Positions 7,292-17,300 are shown, numbered from the stretch's first letter. The stretch: DNA of 40,904 nt from JAKFWI01 sp031398975 (GCA_031398975.1 JANNOI010000060.1:1-40904), one strand, 5' to 3'. Numbers and translations are program-made. Notes: generated by a model not told the origin, from the letters alone.

Positions 7292-9856
7292 TCACACCCC
7301 CATCATCTCCTTGACCTTGCTGGCGAGTTCGGCGGTGCGCACCGGCTTGGGCAGGAAGCTCACCTGATATTCCTCCAGCAGCGCGCCGAGGCTTTCCGGG
7401 GCGTAGCCTGACAGGAACAGCACCTTGGCGGCGCCCAGCGCCTCGATACCGGCCGCGCGCAGCATTTCGGGCCCGGTCATCAGCGGCATGGACACGTCGG
7501 AGATGATGAGATCATAGGCGCCAGGCTTGGTGCGGATGCGCTCGAGCCCTTCCTCGCCATCCTCGGCCTCCTCCACCTCGCAGCCGAATTCCGTCAGTGT
7601 ACGGCGCACCGCGCGGCGCACCTCGTCCTCGTCCTCGACCAGCAGGATGCGCCCGCGTGCGGCGAGGTCCACGCTGCGCCCCTCGATGCGCTCGCGGTCC
7701 TTGCGCGCCATCTCCTCGATTTCCTCCGGGAGCGGATCATAGGCGGGCAGATAGATGCGGAACGTGGCGCCGCGCCCGGGCTCGCTGTCGAAGAAGATGT
7801 AGCCGCCGAGCTGTTTGACGATGCCGTAGCTCGTGGTGAGGCCGAGGCCCGTGCCCTTGCCCGGCTCCTTGGTGGAGAAGAAGGAGCGGAAGATCTTCGC
7901 CTGATCCTCCGGCTTGATTCCGGGGCCGGTGTCGGACACTTCGATCAGCACGTAGCGGCCGTCCGCGATCGGATGGTGGCCGAGCGCGCGGGCCTCCTCC
8001 GCGGTGACGAGATCGGAGCGCAGCGTGAGCTTCGCGCCGCCGCGCGCACGCCCGGATTCCTTCGAGAGCATGGCGTCGCGGGCATTGGTGACGAGGTTCA
8101 TCAGCACGCGCTCGAGTTGGGTCTTGTCGACCTTGATGTGCGGAAGGTCGCGCGCGTGCACGGCGTTGAACACGATCGCATCCCCCACGAGGCGCCGCGC
8201 CAGTTCCTGCACCTGCACGATCAGCGCTGAGACATCGAGGATCTCGCGCTTGAAGGTTTTCTGCCGGGCGTAGGCGAGCAGCATCTCGGTGAGTTCGCGC
8301 GCGCGTAAGGAATGGGTGTTGATCTTGTGCAGATCCTCAAAGTCTGGATCGCCGACGGGGTGGCGCGTCAGCAGGTGCTCCACCGACAAAAGCACTACGG
8401 TCAGGGTGTTGTTGAAATCGTGCGCGACGCCGGAGGCGAGCGTGCCGATCTCGCGCATCTTCTCGCTTTGCGCCAGCCGCTGTTCGATCTCGCGCTGACC
8501 CGCGACGTTGACGACATAAGCGAGCCCCCGCCCATCCGCCGCGGGCGCGAAATGGACATGGGCCGCACACGGAGGATTGCCCGCGATCACGAGCTCGATC
8601 GGCTGGGCGGAGGCTTCGCGGAGCTTGGCGGCGAGCTCGCCCGGCCCTTCGCCCGCTTCGAACAGGTCCGCGAACGCCGCGCCCGGCGCGGCGCGGCCCT
8701 GGCTCATCTCCATCAAAGCGGGGTTCACGTCGAGGATGGCCGCGAGCGCGGGATCGCTTGAATCGAGCACCGCCGCGCCGAACGGGGCGTTCTCGAAGAA
8801 GCCCTCGATGGCGTGGGCGGGAGCGGGCGCGGGCGCGCTTTCGGGGCGGGCTTCGGCGGGGGCGTCGAACAGCACGAAGCTGCGCGAGGCGCCGTCGGGA
8901 TCGGCGGCGGGCCAGGTGGAGAGGAGGCGGGCTTTGGTCTCCATCCCGTCGCGGGCGCGCAGCGTGATGGGCGAGGCGATAGGCGCAAAGCCGCGCCGGT
9001 CGCGCCGCAGGAGGCGGGTCAGATCGTCCTTGACGATATCCTTGAGCCGGAGCCCGGCCGCCTCTTCGCCGACCCCCAGCACCGCCCGCAGGGCCTGGTT
9101 CATATAGGCGATCGCGCCGTCGGGCTTGACGGAAAAGAAGCCCAAGGGGGCTTCGTCGATGAACAGCCGGCGGGGATCGGCGACGGTTGGATCGCTGGCC
9201 GGGGCCGGCCCCAGCGCGCGCAGGCGCCACAGCGTGCGCCCCCCCGGCATCGGCGCGACGCAGGCCTCGTAGCGGACAAGCCCGCCGGCGCGATCGAGGG
9301 CGGCGGCCGGCAATTCCTCCCGGCGCGCCTGGCCGCGACGGGCGGCGTTGGCGAGGCGGTACATCGGCGCGGACACAACCGGATCGGCGCCGAACAGCCG
9401 GTCCATCGCCGGCGGGCGGGCGCTTTGGCCGAGCGCGCCGGCGGCCTGGGCGGCCTCGAGATAGGCGGCGTTGGCCGCGATCGGCGCCGAGCCGTGCTCG
9501 GCCACGAAGGCGGGCTCCTCCAGGGCTTCGAGCATCTGGAACTCCGCGCGCCCGATGGCCATCGAGGCGGCCTCCGCCGCGCCGCGCGCAGGAAACAGAC
9601 CGACATAGCGCCCAAGACCGGTGAGCCACATGAGGAACACCACGCCCGCGGCCGCCACCCCGATCAGCAGCACCGCGCCGACCGGCCCCACGAGCGACGG
9701 GCCCGCCGCCACCGCGACCCCGGCCCCGCCCGCGCCCATCGCCATCGCCACCCAGAAGGCCGCGCGCGGATAGTCGAAACGCCCGGTCCGGAACGCAAGG
9801 GGAGAGGCCCCCGGCGGCGCGGCGGGGGCGGCCGTGTCGTCTACAATGTCGGTCAT
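7292..9856 (-). CDS. cckA: CckA-type hybrid sensor histidine kinase
   Basis: In Caulobacter, CckA feeds phosphate through ChpT to CtrA and CpdR and switches to phosphatase under DivK/DivL and c-di-GMP control. About 854 residues: two membrane segments (about 33-51 and 57-79), a long PAS-type sensory region (about 90-460), the phosphoacceptor helix ASGVAHDFNN with His479, an ATPase domain (NLVTNARDAM, DTGPGI, GKGTGLGLTTSYGIVKQ) and a C-terminal receiver (RILLVEDEDEVRRA, Asp787 in ISDVSMP, KPV). The HDFNN box and the RIYLPAY to receiver junction are typical of CckA. I start at MTDIVDD, since the longer frame runs into flhB. It is longer than the 691-residue Caulobacter protein, mainly in the sensory part. 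Next to flhB, as in Caulobacter. Confidence 0.93.
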   Translation of the reverse strand: MTDIVDDTAAPAAPPGASPLAFRTGRFDYPRAAFWVAMAMGAGGAGVAVAAGPSLVGPVGAVLLIGVAAAGVVFLMWLTGLGRYVGLFPARGAAEAASMAIGRAEFQMLEALEEPAFVAEHGSAPIAANAAYLEAAQAAGALGQSARPPAMDRLFGADPVVSAPMYRLANAARRGQARREELPAAALDRAGGLVRYEACVAPMPGGRTLWRLRALGPAPASDPTVADPRRLFIDEAPLGFFSVKPDGAIAYMNQALRAVLGVGEEAAGLRLKDIVKDDLTRLLRRDRRGFAPIASPITLRARDGMETKARLLSTWPAADPDGASRSFVLFDAPAEARPESAPAPAPAHAIEGFFENAPFGAAVLDSSDPALAAILDVNPALMEMSQGRAAPGAAFADLFEAGEGPGELAAKLREASAQPIELVIAGNPPCAAHVHFAPAADGRGLAYVVNVAGQREIEQRLAQSEKMREIGTLASGVAHDFNNTLTVVLLSVEHLLTRHPVGDPDFEDLHKINTHSLRARELTEMLLAYARQKTFKREILDVSALIVQVQELARRLVGDAIVFNAVHARDLPHIKVDKTQLERVLMNLVTNARDAMLSKESGRARGGAKLTLRSDLVTAEEARALGHHPIADGRYVLIEVSDTGPGIKPEDQAKIFRSFFSTKEPGKGTGLGLTTSYGIVKQLGGYIFFDSEPGRGATFRIYLPAYDPLPEEIEEMARKDRERIEGRSVDLAARGRILLVEDEDEVRRAVRRTLTEFGCEVEEAEDGEEGLERIRTKPGAYDLIISDVSMPLMTGPEMLRAAGIEALGAAKVLFLSGYAPESLGALLEEYQVSFLPKPVRTAELASKVKEMMGV

Positions 9857-9881
9857 CGAGCGGCCCCTTGAGTGACGTACG

Positions 9882-10994
9882 CTAGTTTGGCTGATTCGGG
9901 CGCGCGCGCGGACGCTTTCGGCGCCGCTCCGCCAAGCGCAGCACATAGCCGATAACCTTCGCCACCGCCTCGAAATGGACGCGCGGGATCGGCTGGTCGA
10001 GTTCGGCCGAGGCGTAGAGCGCGCGCGCGAGCGGGGGGTCCTCCACGATGGGCACGTCGGCGGCGGCCGCGACTTCGCGGATGATCAGCGCCACCTCGTC
10101 CACGCCCTTGGCCAGGCACATCGGCGCGTCCGTCTCCCCCCGCTCATAGCGCAGCGCCACCGCATAATGGGTCGGGTTGGTGATGATGAGGGTGGCGTTG
10201 GGCACCTGGGCGATCATGCGCCGGCGCGAACGCTCCATACGCACTTGGCGGAGCTTGGCCTTGACGGCGGGATCGCCCTCGCTCTCGCGGTGCTCGTCCT
10301 TCAATTCCTGCTTGGACATGCGCAGCCGCTCCATATAGGCGCGCCGGGTCAGGAAATAATCGACGCCGGCCAGCACACCGAACGCCGCAAGCATGGCCAT
10401 GAACAGCGCGGCGAGCTTTTCCTGGACGAACGGCCAGAAGGCCGCGATGTCGCGCAGCGGCGCGCTCTCCCAGGCCGCGTCATGGGGCCACAGCGCCACC
10501 GTCATCGCCGCGCCGACCACGACGAATTTCAACAGACCCTTGCCCAGATTGGCGAAGGCCGGCGCGCCGAACGTGCGCTTGACGCCCTCCGCGAGGTTCA
10601 GCTTGTCGAGCGTGGGGGCGAGCTTTTCGGGGGCCCAGACCGGCGCGTCCTGGACGAAGCGCGCCACCAGGCCCGCCGCCAGGAGCGCCAGCGCCGCCAG
10701 CCCCAGCGCCGCGCCCACTTTCAGCCCGATCTCCTGGCCGAGCGCCATCAGGCCCGGCCCGTCCGAGGCCAAAGCATGGGGCTGTTCCAGGAACACGATC
10801 AGGAGGCGGCCCAGCGCGTCCGCGGTCGCGGGGCCCATGGCGGCGGCCAGCAGCGCGCCGGTGGCCAGCATCAGCCAGGCGCCGGCCTCGGGGGAATAGA
10901 TGATGTCGCCGCGCTTGTGGGCGTCCTCCAGGCGCTTGGCGGTGGGCTCCTCGGTCTTGTCATCCTTGTCTCCCGCTTCGCCCTGCTCGGCCAT
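9882..10994 (-). CDS. flhB: Flagellar export switch protein FlhB
   Basis: Inner-membrane part of the flagellar type III secretion gate; its autocleavage switches export from rod/hook to filament substrates. 370 residues, starting with a charged cytoplasmic stretch (DDKTEEPTAKRLEDAHKRGD) characteristic of FlhB, then four membrane segments. The cytoplasmic domain contains the autocleavage motif NPTH at residues 273-276 (cut expected between Asn273 and Pro274) and YERGETDAPMCLAKGVDEVA. It is followed after 25 bases by cckA and preceded after 18 bases by fliR on the same strand. Confidence 0.96.
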   Translation of the reverse strand: MAEQGEAGDKDDKTEEPTAKRLEDAHKRGDIIYSPEAGAWLMLATGALLAAAMGPATADALGRLLIVFLEQPHALASDGPGLMALGQEIGLKVGAALGLAALALLAAGLVARFVQDAPVWAPEKLAPTLDKLNLAEGVKRTFGAPAFANLGKGLLKFVVVGAAMTVALWPHDAAWESAPLRDIAAFWPFVQEKLAALFMAMLAAFGVLAGVDYFLTRRAYMERLRMSKQELKDEHRESEGDPAVKAKLRQVRMERSRRRMIAQVPNATLIITNPTHYAVALRYERGETDAPMCLAKGVDEVALIIREVAAAADVPIVEDPPLARALYASAELDQPIPRVHFEAVAKVIGYVLRLAERRRKRPRARPNQPN

Positions 10995-11012
10995 GATCGC
11001 GCGCCCTCCCGG

Positions 11013-11762
11013 CTATTGCAGCGTGGCGGCGTAGCGATCGAGGCGATCGAGCCAGACGAGCATGCCCCCAGACAGCCCCATCGCGAACAAGATGAACCCG
11101 CCCAGCACGTTCAGCGGCATTGTGACGAAGAACACCTGGATCTGGGGGATCAGACGCGACAGGATCCCCAGGCCCACCCGGTACACGAGGCCCGCCAGCA
11201 GCAGGGGCGCGGCGATCTGCAGGCCGATCCGGAACGCGTCCCCCATCGCCTTGACGCCGAGCGCTGCGGCGTCCGCGAGGCTCGGGAACGCGCCGGGGCG
11301 GAACGCCTCGTAGCTCGCCACGACTGCGCCCAGCATGGCGTGGTGGAGATTGGTGGCGAAGATGAGCGCCGCCCCCATCAGATTGAGGAAGATGCCGAAG
11401 ACGAGGCCCGCCTGGCCTTGCGTCGGATCGGTGGTCTGGGCGAAGGAGAGCCCCGTCTCGAGGCCCACGATCTGGCCGGCGGTGGCCAGGCCCGACATCA
11501 GCATCCGCCCTACCGCCCCGAGCATCACCCCGATCAGCGTCTCGCCCGCCACCAGCGAGGCTGCGGCTCCAAGGTCGGACGGCGCGGACGGCAGCCGCTC
11601 CCCCACGACCGGGGCCAGCAGCAGCGCCAGCACCAGCGCGAAGGCGAGCCGGATGCGCGCGGGAATGATCGCCTCGCCGAAGCCCGGCATCAGCATCATG
11701 AGCGCGCCCACCCGCGCGAACAGCAGGCCGGCGGCGAAGGTGTCGATCCCCCAGAAGGTCAT
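11013..11762 (-). CDS. fliR: Flagellar biosynthetic protein FliR
   Basis: Part of the FliP-FliQ-FliR export gate. 249 residues, very hydrophobic, with about six membrane segments. It opens MTFWGIDTFAAGLLFARVGALMM and includes the family stretch GLETGLSFAQTTDP. I use the ATG at 11762. The frame extends upstream across fliQ, but that extension is not FliR-like. fliQ ends 26 bases upstream and flhB follows after 18, giving the conserved fliQ-fliR-flhB order. Confidence 0.95.
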   Translation of the reverse strand: MTFWGIDTFAAGLLFARVGALMMLMPGFGEAIIPARIRLAFALVLALLLAPVVGERLPSAPSDLGAAASLVAGETLIGVMLGAVGRMLMSGLATAGQIVGLETGLSFAQTTDPTQGQAGLVFGIFLNLMGAALIFATNLHHAMLGAVVASYEAFRPGAFPSLADAAALGVKAMGDAFRIGLQIAAPLLLAGLVYRVGLGILSRLIPQIQVFFVTMPLNVLGGFILFAMGLSGGMLVWLDRLDRYAATLQ

Positions 11763-11788
11763 GGGACCCGCTTTAGCGGGAGTCGCGG

Positions 11789-12052
11789 TCAATAGGCGGC
11801 CACTCTTGTGAAGATGTCTTGGGTAAAGCGCCCCAAAAGCCCGCCCATGATCGGCATGAAGAGCAGCAGCGCTATGAAAATAGATAGGATTTTCGGAACG
11901 AAGACAAGCGTCTGCTCCTGGATCTGAGTCAGCGTCTGCAGCAGCGAGACCGCAAAACCGACGACCAGCCCCACCAGCATGACCGGCGCGGCGATGATCA
12001 CGGTGAGCCAGATGGCCTCGCGGCCGATATCGAGCACTTCGGCCCCGTTCAT
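11789..12052 (-). CDS. fliQ: Flagellar biosynthetic protein FliQ
   Basis: 87 residues, two membrane helices (AIWLTVIIAAPVMLVGLVVG and FVPKILSIFIALLLFMPIM) joined by SLLQTLTQIQEQTL, the conserved FliQ loop. The start at 12052 (MNGAEVLDIGREAIW) gives exactly family length; the longer frame upstream is not homologous. It is the first gene of fliQ-fliR-flhB. In Caulobacter the fliQ promoter is a classical CtrA target, and a CtrA-like half site lies at 12118-12125 here. Confidence 0.96.
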   Translation of the reverse strand: MNGAEVLDIGREAIWLTVIIAAPVMLVGLVVGFAVSLLQTLTQIQEQTLVFVPKILSIFIALLLFMPIMGGLLGRFTQDIFTRVAAY

Positions 12053-12117
12053 CTCCCAATCCCCCTCATGCGTGGCTGCGTAGGGCGCGACTGGACGGGG
12101 AAATGCTTTCCGGGCCG

Positions 12118-12125
12118 TTAACCAT
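12118..12125. promoter_or_regulatory. Candidate CtrA half site upstream of fliQ
   Basis: TTAACCAT occurs 66 bases upstream of the fliQ start. This octamer is a described CtrA half-motif in Caulobacter and relatives. It is a short motif, so the support comes from position: a flagellar class II operon whose Caulobacter counterpart is CtrA-controlled, next to cckA and divK. Confidence 0.4.
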
Positions 12126-12196
12126 GCGCGGGGGGCCATGCGCGCCGCGCCGGATCGGGGCTCCCCCAACTCGGCCCGCATTGCGTAGCGCTTTCC

Positions 12197-12238
12197 TTAA
12201 CCGCGTCGGGAAAGTCTTAATTAAGACCCTCGCGTTAA
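12197..12238. promoter_or_regulatory. TTAA cluster between fliQ and divK, candidate CtrA-binding region
   Basis: Four TTAA tetramers (12197, 12217, 12221, 12235) lie within 42 bases, two of them forming the palindrome CTTAATTAAG. TTAA is rare in DNA of this composition. The classical CtrA site is TTAA-N7-TTAA; none of the spacings here is exactly 7, so these may be half sites. Its place about 100 bases before divK and 145 before fliQ suits a shared divergent control region. Confidence 0.4.
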
Positions 12239-12337
12239 GAAATTCCGGCGACCGATCGCGCTCCGGTTTCCTTTAAGGGCGCGCCAGCGCAGGGATGGCG
12301 TATCGTGGGGCTCTCGCTCGCAATTCCGGAATTCGCC

Positions 12338-12703
12338 ATGGCCAAGACCGTGCTGATCGTGGAGGACAACGAGCTCAACATGAAGCTCTTCAACGATCTG
12401 CTGGTCGCGTTCGGCTATCAGACGGTGAAAACCCGCGACGGGCGCCGCGCCGTCGATCTGGCGCGCGAGCACCGCCCCGACCTCATCATCATGGACATCC
12501 AGCTGCCCGAGATTTCGGGGCTTGAGGTCACCCGCCAGCTCAAGGGCGACGCCGCGCTCGCCGGCATTCCCATCGTCGCCGTCACCGCCTTCGCCATGCG
12601 CGGCGACGAACGGCGCATCCGCGAGGGGGGCTGCGAGGCTTATCTTTCCAAGCCCATCTCCGTGGCCTCGTTCCTGGAGACGGTGCGCGGCTTCATCGGT
12701 TAG
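12338..12703 (+). CDS. divK: Single-domain response regulator DivK
   Basis: 121 residues, a lone receiver. In Caulobacter, DivK~P binds DivL and turns CckA from kinase to phosphatase; it is phosphorylated by DivJ and dephosphorylated by PleC. Seen here: MAKTVLIVEDNELNMKLFND, the phosphoacceptor Asp53 in IIMDIQLPEISG, a conserved Thr in IVAVTAFAM and Lys in LSKPIS. The numbering and the EDNELNMKLF opening match DivK closely. pleD follows after 14 bases, the same pairing as in Caulobacter. The start is the ATG at 12338. Confidence 0.96.
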   Translation: MAKTVLIVEDNELNMKLFNDLLVAFGYQTVKTRDGRRAVDLAREHRPDLIIMDIQLPEISGLEVTRQLKGDAALAGIPIVAVTAFAMRGDERRIREGGCEAYLSKPISVASFLETVRGFIG

Positions 12704-12717
12704 CGGCGGGCACGGCC

Positions 12718-14079
12718 ATGAGCGCGAAGGTCCTTGTCGTCGATGATATCGAGGCCAATCGCCGCGTGCTCGAGGCGCGGCTGGCGGCGGAATATTACCA
12801 GGTGCTCAACGCCGGCAACGGCGAGGAGGCGCTGGCGCGCGCCGACGCCGAACAGCCCGACATCGTGCTGCTGGACGTGATGATGCCGGGCCTCGACGGC
12901 TACGAAGTGTGCCGCCGGCTGAAGCGCAACGAGGCCACCCGCCACATCCCCATCCTCATGGTCACCGCGCTCGACGCGCGCGAGAGCCGGCTCAAGGCGC
13001 TGGATGCGGGCGCCGACGATTATCTCCTGAAGCCGCTGGACGAGACCCAGCTGATGGCGCGCCTGCGCAACCTCGCGCGGCTGAAGCCGATCGTGGACGA
13101 ATTGCGCCTGCGCGAAGCCAGCGGGCGCCGCATCGGTCTGATCGTGGCGGACACGCAAAACGATTCGGGCGAGGGCGCGCGCATCCTGCTGATCGACGAC
13201 GATCCCCGCCAGATGCGCCGCCTGGAGGCCGCCCTATCCGACGCCAACACCGTGGTGCGCCTGGGCGAGGGGGACGGCGGCAGGGTCCAGCGCCCGGACC
13301 TGGTCGTGGCCGCGCTCACCGCGAAAAGCTTCGACGGGTTGAAAGTGATCGCCCAGGTCCGCGCCGCGGAGGCCACCCGCCGGCTGGCCGTGCTGGCGAT
13401 TGCCGAACCCGACGATAAAGCCCGCGCGGTCAAGGCGCTGGACCTCGGCGCGGACGATGTGATGTGGCGCCCGCTCGATACCGACGAGCTCTCCGCCCGG
13501 GCGCGGACGCTGGTCAAGCGAAAGCGCTACATCGATTCCATGAGCGCGGCCCTCGATCGCGGCCTCGAGGCCGCGGTGATCGACCCCCTCACCGGGCTGC
13601 ACAACCGCCGCTATCTCACGGGCAAGCTCGACCCCCTGCTCCAGCGCCGCCACCAGAACGGGTCCGGGGCGATGTCCCTGCTGCTGATCGACATCGACCA
13701 TTTCAAGGCCGTAAACGACCGCTACGGCCACGACGGAGGCGATTGCGTGCTGCGCGAGTTCGGGGAACGGATCGCGACCACGGTGCGCCCGCTCGACCTC
13801 GTGTGCCGGTACGGGGGGGAGGAATTCGTGGTGGTGATGCCGGGCACGCCCGGCGATCTCGCCGCGATCGCGGCCGAGCGCCTGCGCCGGCGGATCGCGG
13901 CGCGCCCCTTTCCGGTCGCGACCGGGCCGGACGCAGAGGCGATCGCGGCCACGGCCAGCATCGGGGTGGCGGCCGTCCGCGACGGCGACACCGCCGAAAC
14001 CCTCATGAAGCGCGCGGACGCGGCGCTTTACCGGGCCAAGCTCGAAGGGCGCAACCGGGTGGCGGCGGAAGCGGGCTAG
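12718..14079 (+). CDS. pleD: Response regulator and diguanylate cyclase PleD
   Basis: 453 residues: receiver 1 (Asp53 in VLLDVMMPGLDGYE), a degenerate adaptor receiver 2 (about 150-280) and a GGDEF domain with active-site GGEEF at about 366-370. The product-inhibition I-site RxxD is present five residues before it (RPLD, 357-360). It makes c-di-GMP when phosphorylated and in Caulobacter drives the swarmer-to-stalked change; c-di-GMP also pushes CckA into phosphatase mode. Domain order and length equal those of the Caulobacter protein. It is co-transcribed with divK. Confidence 0.96.
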   Translation: MSAKVLVVDDIEANRRVLEARLAAEYYQVLNAGNGEEALARADAEQPDIVLLDVMMPGLDGYEVCRRLKRNEATRHIPILMVTALDARESRLKALDAGADDYLLKPLDETQLMARLRNLARLKPIVDELRLREASGRRIGLIVADTQNDSGEGARILLIDDDPRQMRRLEAALSDANTVVRLGEGDGGRVQRPDLVVAALTAKSFDGLKVIAQVRAAEATRRLAVLAIAEPDDKARAVKALDLGADDVMWRPLDTDELSARARTLVKRKRYIDSMSAALDRGLEAAVIDPLTGLHNRRYLTGKLDPLLQRRHQNGSGAMSLLLIDIDHFKAVNDRYGHDGGDCVLREFGERIATTVRPLDLVCRYGGEEFVVVMPGTPGDLAAIAAERLRRRIAARPFPVATGPDAEAIAATASIGVAAVRDGDTAETLMKRADAALYRAKLEGRNRVAAEAG

Positions 14080-14289
14080 CGGGCCTGCGCCCGTTTCGCC
14101 GCCCTACCCCGCCCGCTGGGGCGACGGCCCTGCGCCTGCACGGTGTTTCCGGCCTCCCCTCAGGGGCGAATCGCCACAGTTTCGCCGCGCGAGGATTGCG
14201 TCCTCGCGTTGACGCCGCCCCCACCGGCCTGACACAAAGCGGCGCCATGCTGGAATGCTTCGAAGTTTTCACGTCCCGCCACCCAAACC

Positions 14290-14323
14290 CGGCGGCCTGA
14301 CCTCCGGCCGCCGCCGGCTTTTT
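14290..14323 (+). terminator. Hairpin plus T-run upstream of the autotransporter gene
   Basis: CGGCGGCC (14290-14297) and GGCCGCCG (14306-14313) pair perfectly with an 8-base loop and are followed six bases later by five T residues (14319-14323). It could end the divK-pleD transcript or act as an attenuator in the leader of the autotransporter gene, which starts 16 bases on. The rest of 14080-14289 holds no gene I can support. Confidence 0.45.
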
Positions 14324-14339
14324 CGGGGGAAACACCTGA

Positions 14340-17300
14340 ATGCGTCGCCTTTTCCTGTTCGTCACGGTCGCGGCGCCGGCCGTGCTCACCGGCCACGCCC
14401 TGGCCGACACCACGATCACGAACGACCGCAACACCCCGATCGCCACCGCCACCATCTCCAATGGCGGGCCGGACAACATCATCATCGACGATGACGGCTC
14501 CATCGAGCCGACCTCGCCCGGGGCCGCCGTCACGATCAACTCGAACAATACCGTCTCCAATGACGGCGCGATCGGCTTCGAGGACGTGAACGACGCCACC
14601 GGCGTGCTGATCAATGGCGGCAATACCGGCAGTTTCGAGAACACCGGCACGATCGCGGTCGTCGAGGACGTCGATATCGAGGATGACGACGATGACGGGG
14701 ACAATGACGGGCGCCGCGCGCAGGGGTCCAACCGCTTTGGCGTCCGCGTCACCGGCTCCTCGCCCTTCATCGGCGACATCACCCAGAACGAGGACGGCTC
14801 CATCTCGGTGGAGGGCAACAATTCCGCCGGCATCCTGGTGGAGTCCGGCGGGCTCACCGGGAACATCTCGATCGAAGGCTCGGTCGGGATTGCGGGGGAC
14901 AATTCCTACGGCGTGCGCACGCAAGGCGCGGTGAGCGGGAACGTCTATCTGAACACCAGCGTCTCGGCCTCGGGTGAGAATTCCACCGCCGTCTCGATCG
15001 AGAGTTCGGTGGGGGGGCGCCTGCAAATGGCCGGCTCGATGACCAGCACCGGCTATCGCTTCACCTCCCGCCCCAATGATGACGAAGACATCGCCGAGCT
15101 CGACGCGGACGATCTCTACCAGTCGAACTCCTCGGTCCGCATCACCGGCAGCGTCGCCGGGGGCGTGATCTTCGACGCCCGCCCCACCGACGAGGACGAC
15201 GACATCGACGACGAGGACGGCGACGGCATCGACGATGACGACGACGAGGACCTCGACAATGACGGCATCGAAGACGAGGACGAGGGCACGAGCTCCATCG
15301 TCACCTATGGCGGCGCCCCCGCCGTTCAGATCGGCTCCGCCTCCGGCGCGGCGATCACGTTCGGCGAAGTCGGTACGCTCGGGATCAACACGTATAATTA
15401 CGGCCTTGTAAACAAGGGCACGATCTTCGGTTCGGGCGTCTATGACGACGTCGACGGCGTGGGCATGCGGATCGAGAACACCACCATTACCGGGGGCTTC
15501 TATAACGAAGGCACGATCCAATCCTCGGCCTATAAGAGCCAGTCCACCGCGATCGCGCTAGGGGCGGGCGCGAACATCTCCCGGATCGACAATGACGGCA
15601 CGATCCTGGGCCGCGCCATCTCGGAATCCTCCGGCGACACCGCCATCGCCATCGATCTCGAGGCCGGCGCGAATGTGGGCGAGATCAATAATACCGAAAC
15701 CATCGCCGCAACCGTGGACGGGGAGCGCGCGAACGCGGTGGTGATCCGCGACAATTCGGATTCGCTGCGCCTGATCACCAATGCCGGCCAGATCTACGCC
15801 CAGCACAACCCGAACGACGACGACGACGACGACGCGAGCCTCGTCGATAATGACGACGCCAATTTCGACGAAGACGACGAAGAGATCACCGGCTCGGAAA
15901 TCGCGATCGACCTGTCCAGCCAGACGATCGGCTCGACCGTACGCCAGACCGCCGCGGCCGCCGACGAGACCGACAGCGCGATCCAGGGCGACATTCTGTT
16001 CGGCTCGGGCGGGGACACGCTGCAGGCCTATGCCGGCACGATAACGGGCGACATTTCGTTCGGGGCCGGCGCGGATACGCTGGAAATTGCGGGGGGCGCG
16101 CTGGTCGAATCCCTCCTCAGCGATTCCGACAATAACCTGGCGCTGGTGCTCGGAACCGGCGAACTCGACCTGCTCAACCTGTCGGCGCTGAGCGTTTCGT
16201 CCCTGACGATGACCTCCGGCTCGATCCTCACCCTTCACATCGACCCCGCCAACGCGGCGAACGGTTCGGGCCGCATCGACGCCTCGGGCGCGGCCACCTT
16301 CTCCAGCGGCTCCCAGCTTTCGATCCGCTTGGAGACGGCGATCGCCACAAGCCAGACGTTCCGGGTGGTCAACGCCGCGTCCGTGAGCGGGGGCGGCGAC
16401 GTTTCACTCGTGAACGGGCCGTTCCTCTACAACGCCGTGGCCGTCTCCAGCGCCAATACGCTCGACGTCACGCTGACCCGCAAGACGGCGGCGGAACTCG
16501 GGATGAACCGCAACCAGGGCGCGGCCTATGAATCGGTGTTCGCCGCGATTTCGGCGGACACCGCGCTCGATACGCCCTTCCTGAGCCTCTCCAGCCGGGA
16601 CGCCTTTTATAACGCCTATGACCAGTTCCTGCCCAACGCGACGGGCGCGGAAGTGGACCTCGCGGAGGCGCGCGCCCAATCGGTGTCGCAATTCATCTTC
16701 GAGCGCTTCACCGACGTCGATCGCAAGCGGCGCGGCGTCTACACCTGGGGCCAGGAATTCGGCTACCGCATCGACCGCGAGCGCACGGGGGAGGGCCAGG
16801 GCTTCGACGCCTTCGCGCTCGGCTTCGCCTTGGGGATGGATGCGCCGGTGGGCGACAAGGGCGTCGGCGGGGTAGGCATATCCTGGACGTCCGGCGACAT
16901 CGAAGAAAAGACCGGGACCGACGATCCGAGCGTGATGAACACGCTCGAGGCGTTCACCCATGTGGCCTATCCGATGGGCCCGCTGCTCGTGGGCGGCCGC
17001 GTCGGGGTGGCCTATGATCGGTATTCCCACACCCGCCGGATCGAGTTCACCTCCGACACCACCGACGAGGAGGTCTCGCGCGCGGCGGATGCGGAGTGGA
17101 ACGGCGCGCACGCGTCCGCGGCGCTGCGGGCGGCGCTGCCCACCAAGCTGGGGCCCTTTGCGCTGCGGCCGGAGGCGGGCGTCGACGTGCTGGCCCTGTG
17201 GCAGGACGGGTACGAGGAAAGCGGCGGCGGGACGGGCGTCGATCTCGCGGTGGAAAGCCGCAACGCGGTGCGCGCCTCCACCTCCGCGTTGGTGGCCATC

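Noticed and set aside
9857..9946. Upstream extension of cckA by 30 codons
   Set aside because: It would overlap flhB and is not CckA-like; MTDIVDD is the first plausible start.
9975..11795. 606-codon open frame opposite flhB and fliR
   Set aside because: Spans two real genes on the other strand and is full of His/Arg/Gln low-complexity sequence typical of antisense frames.
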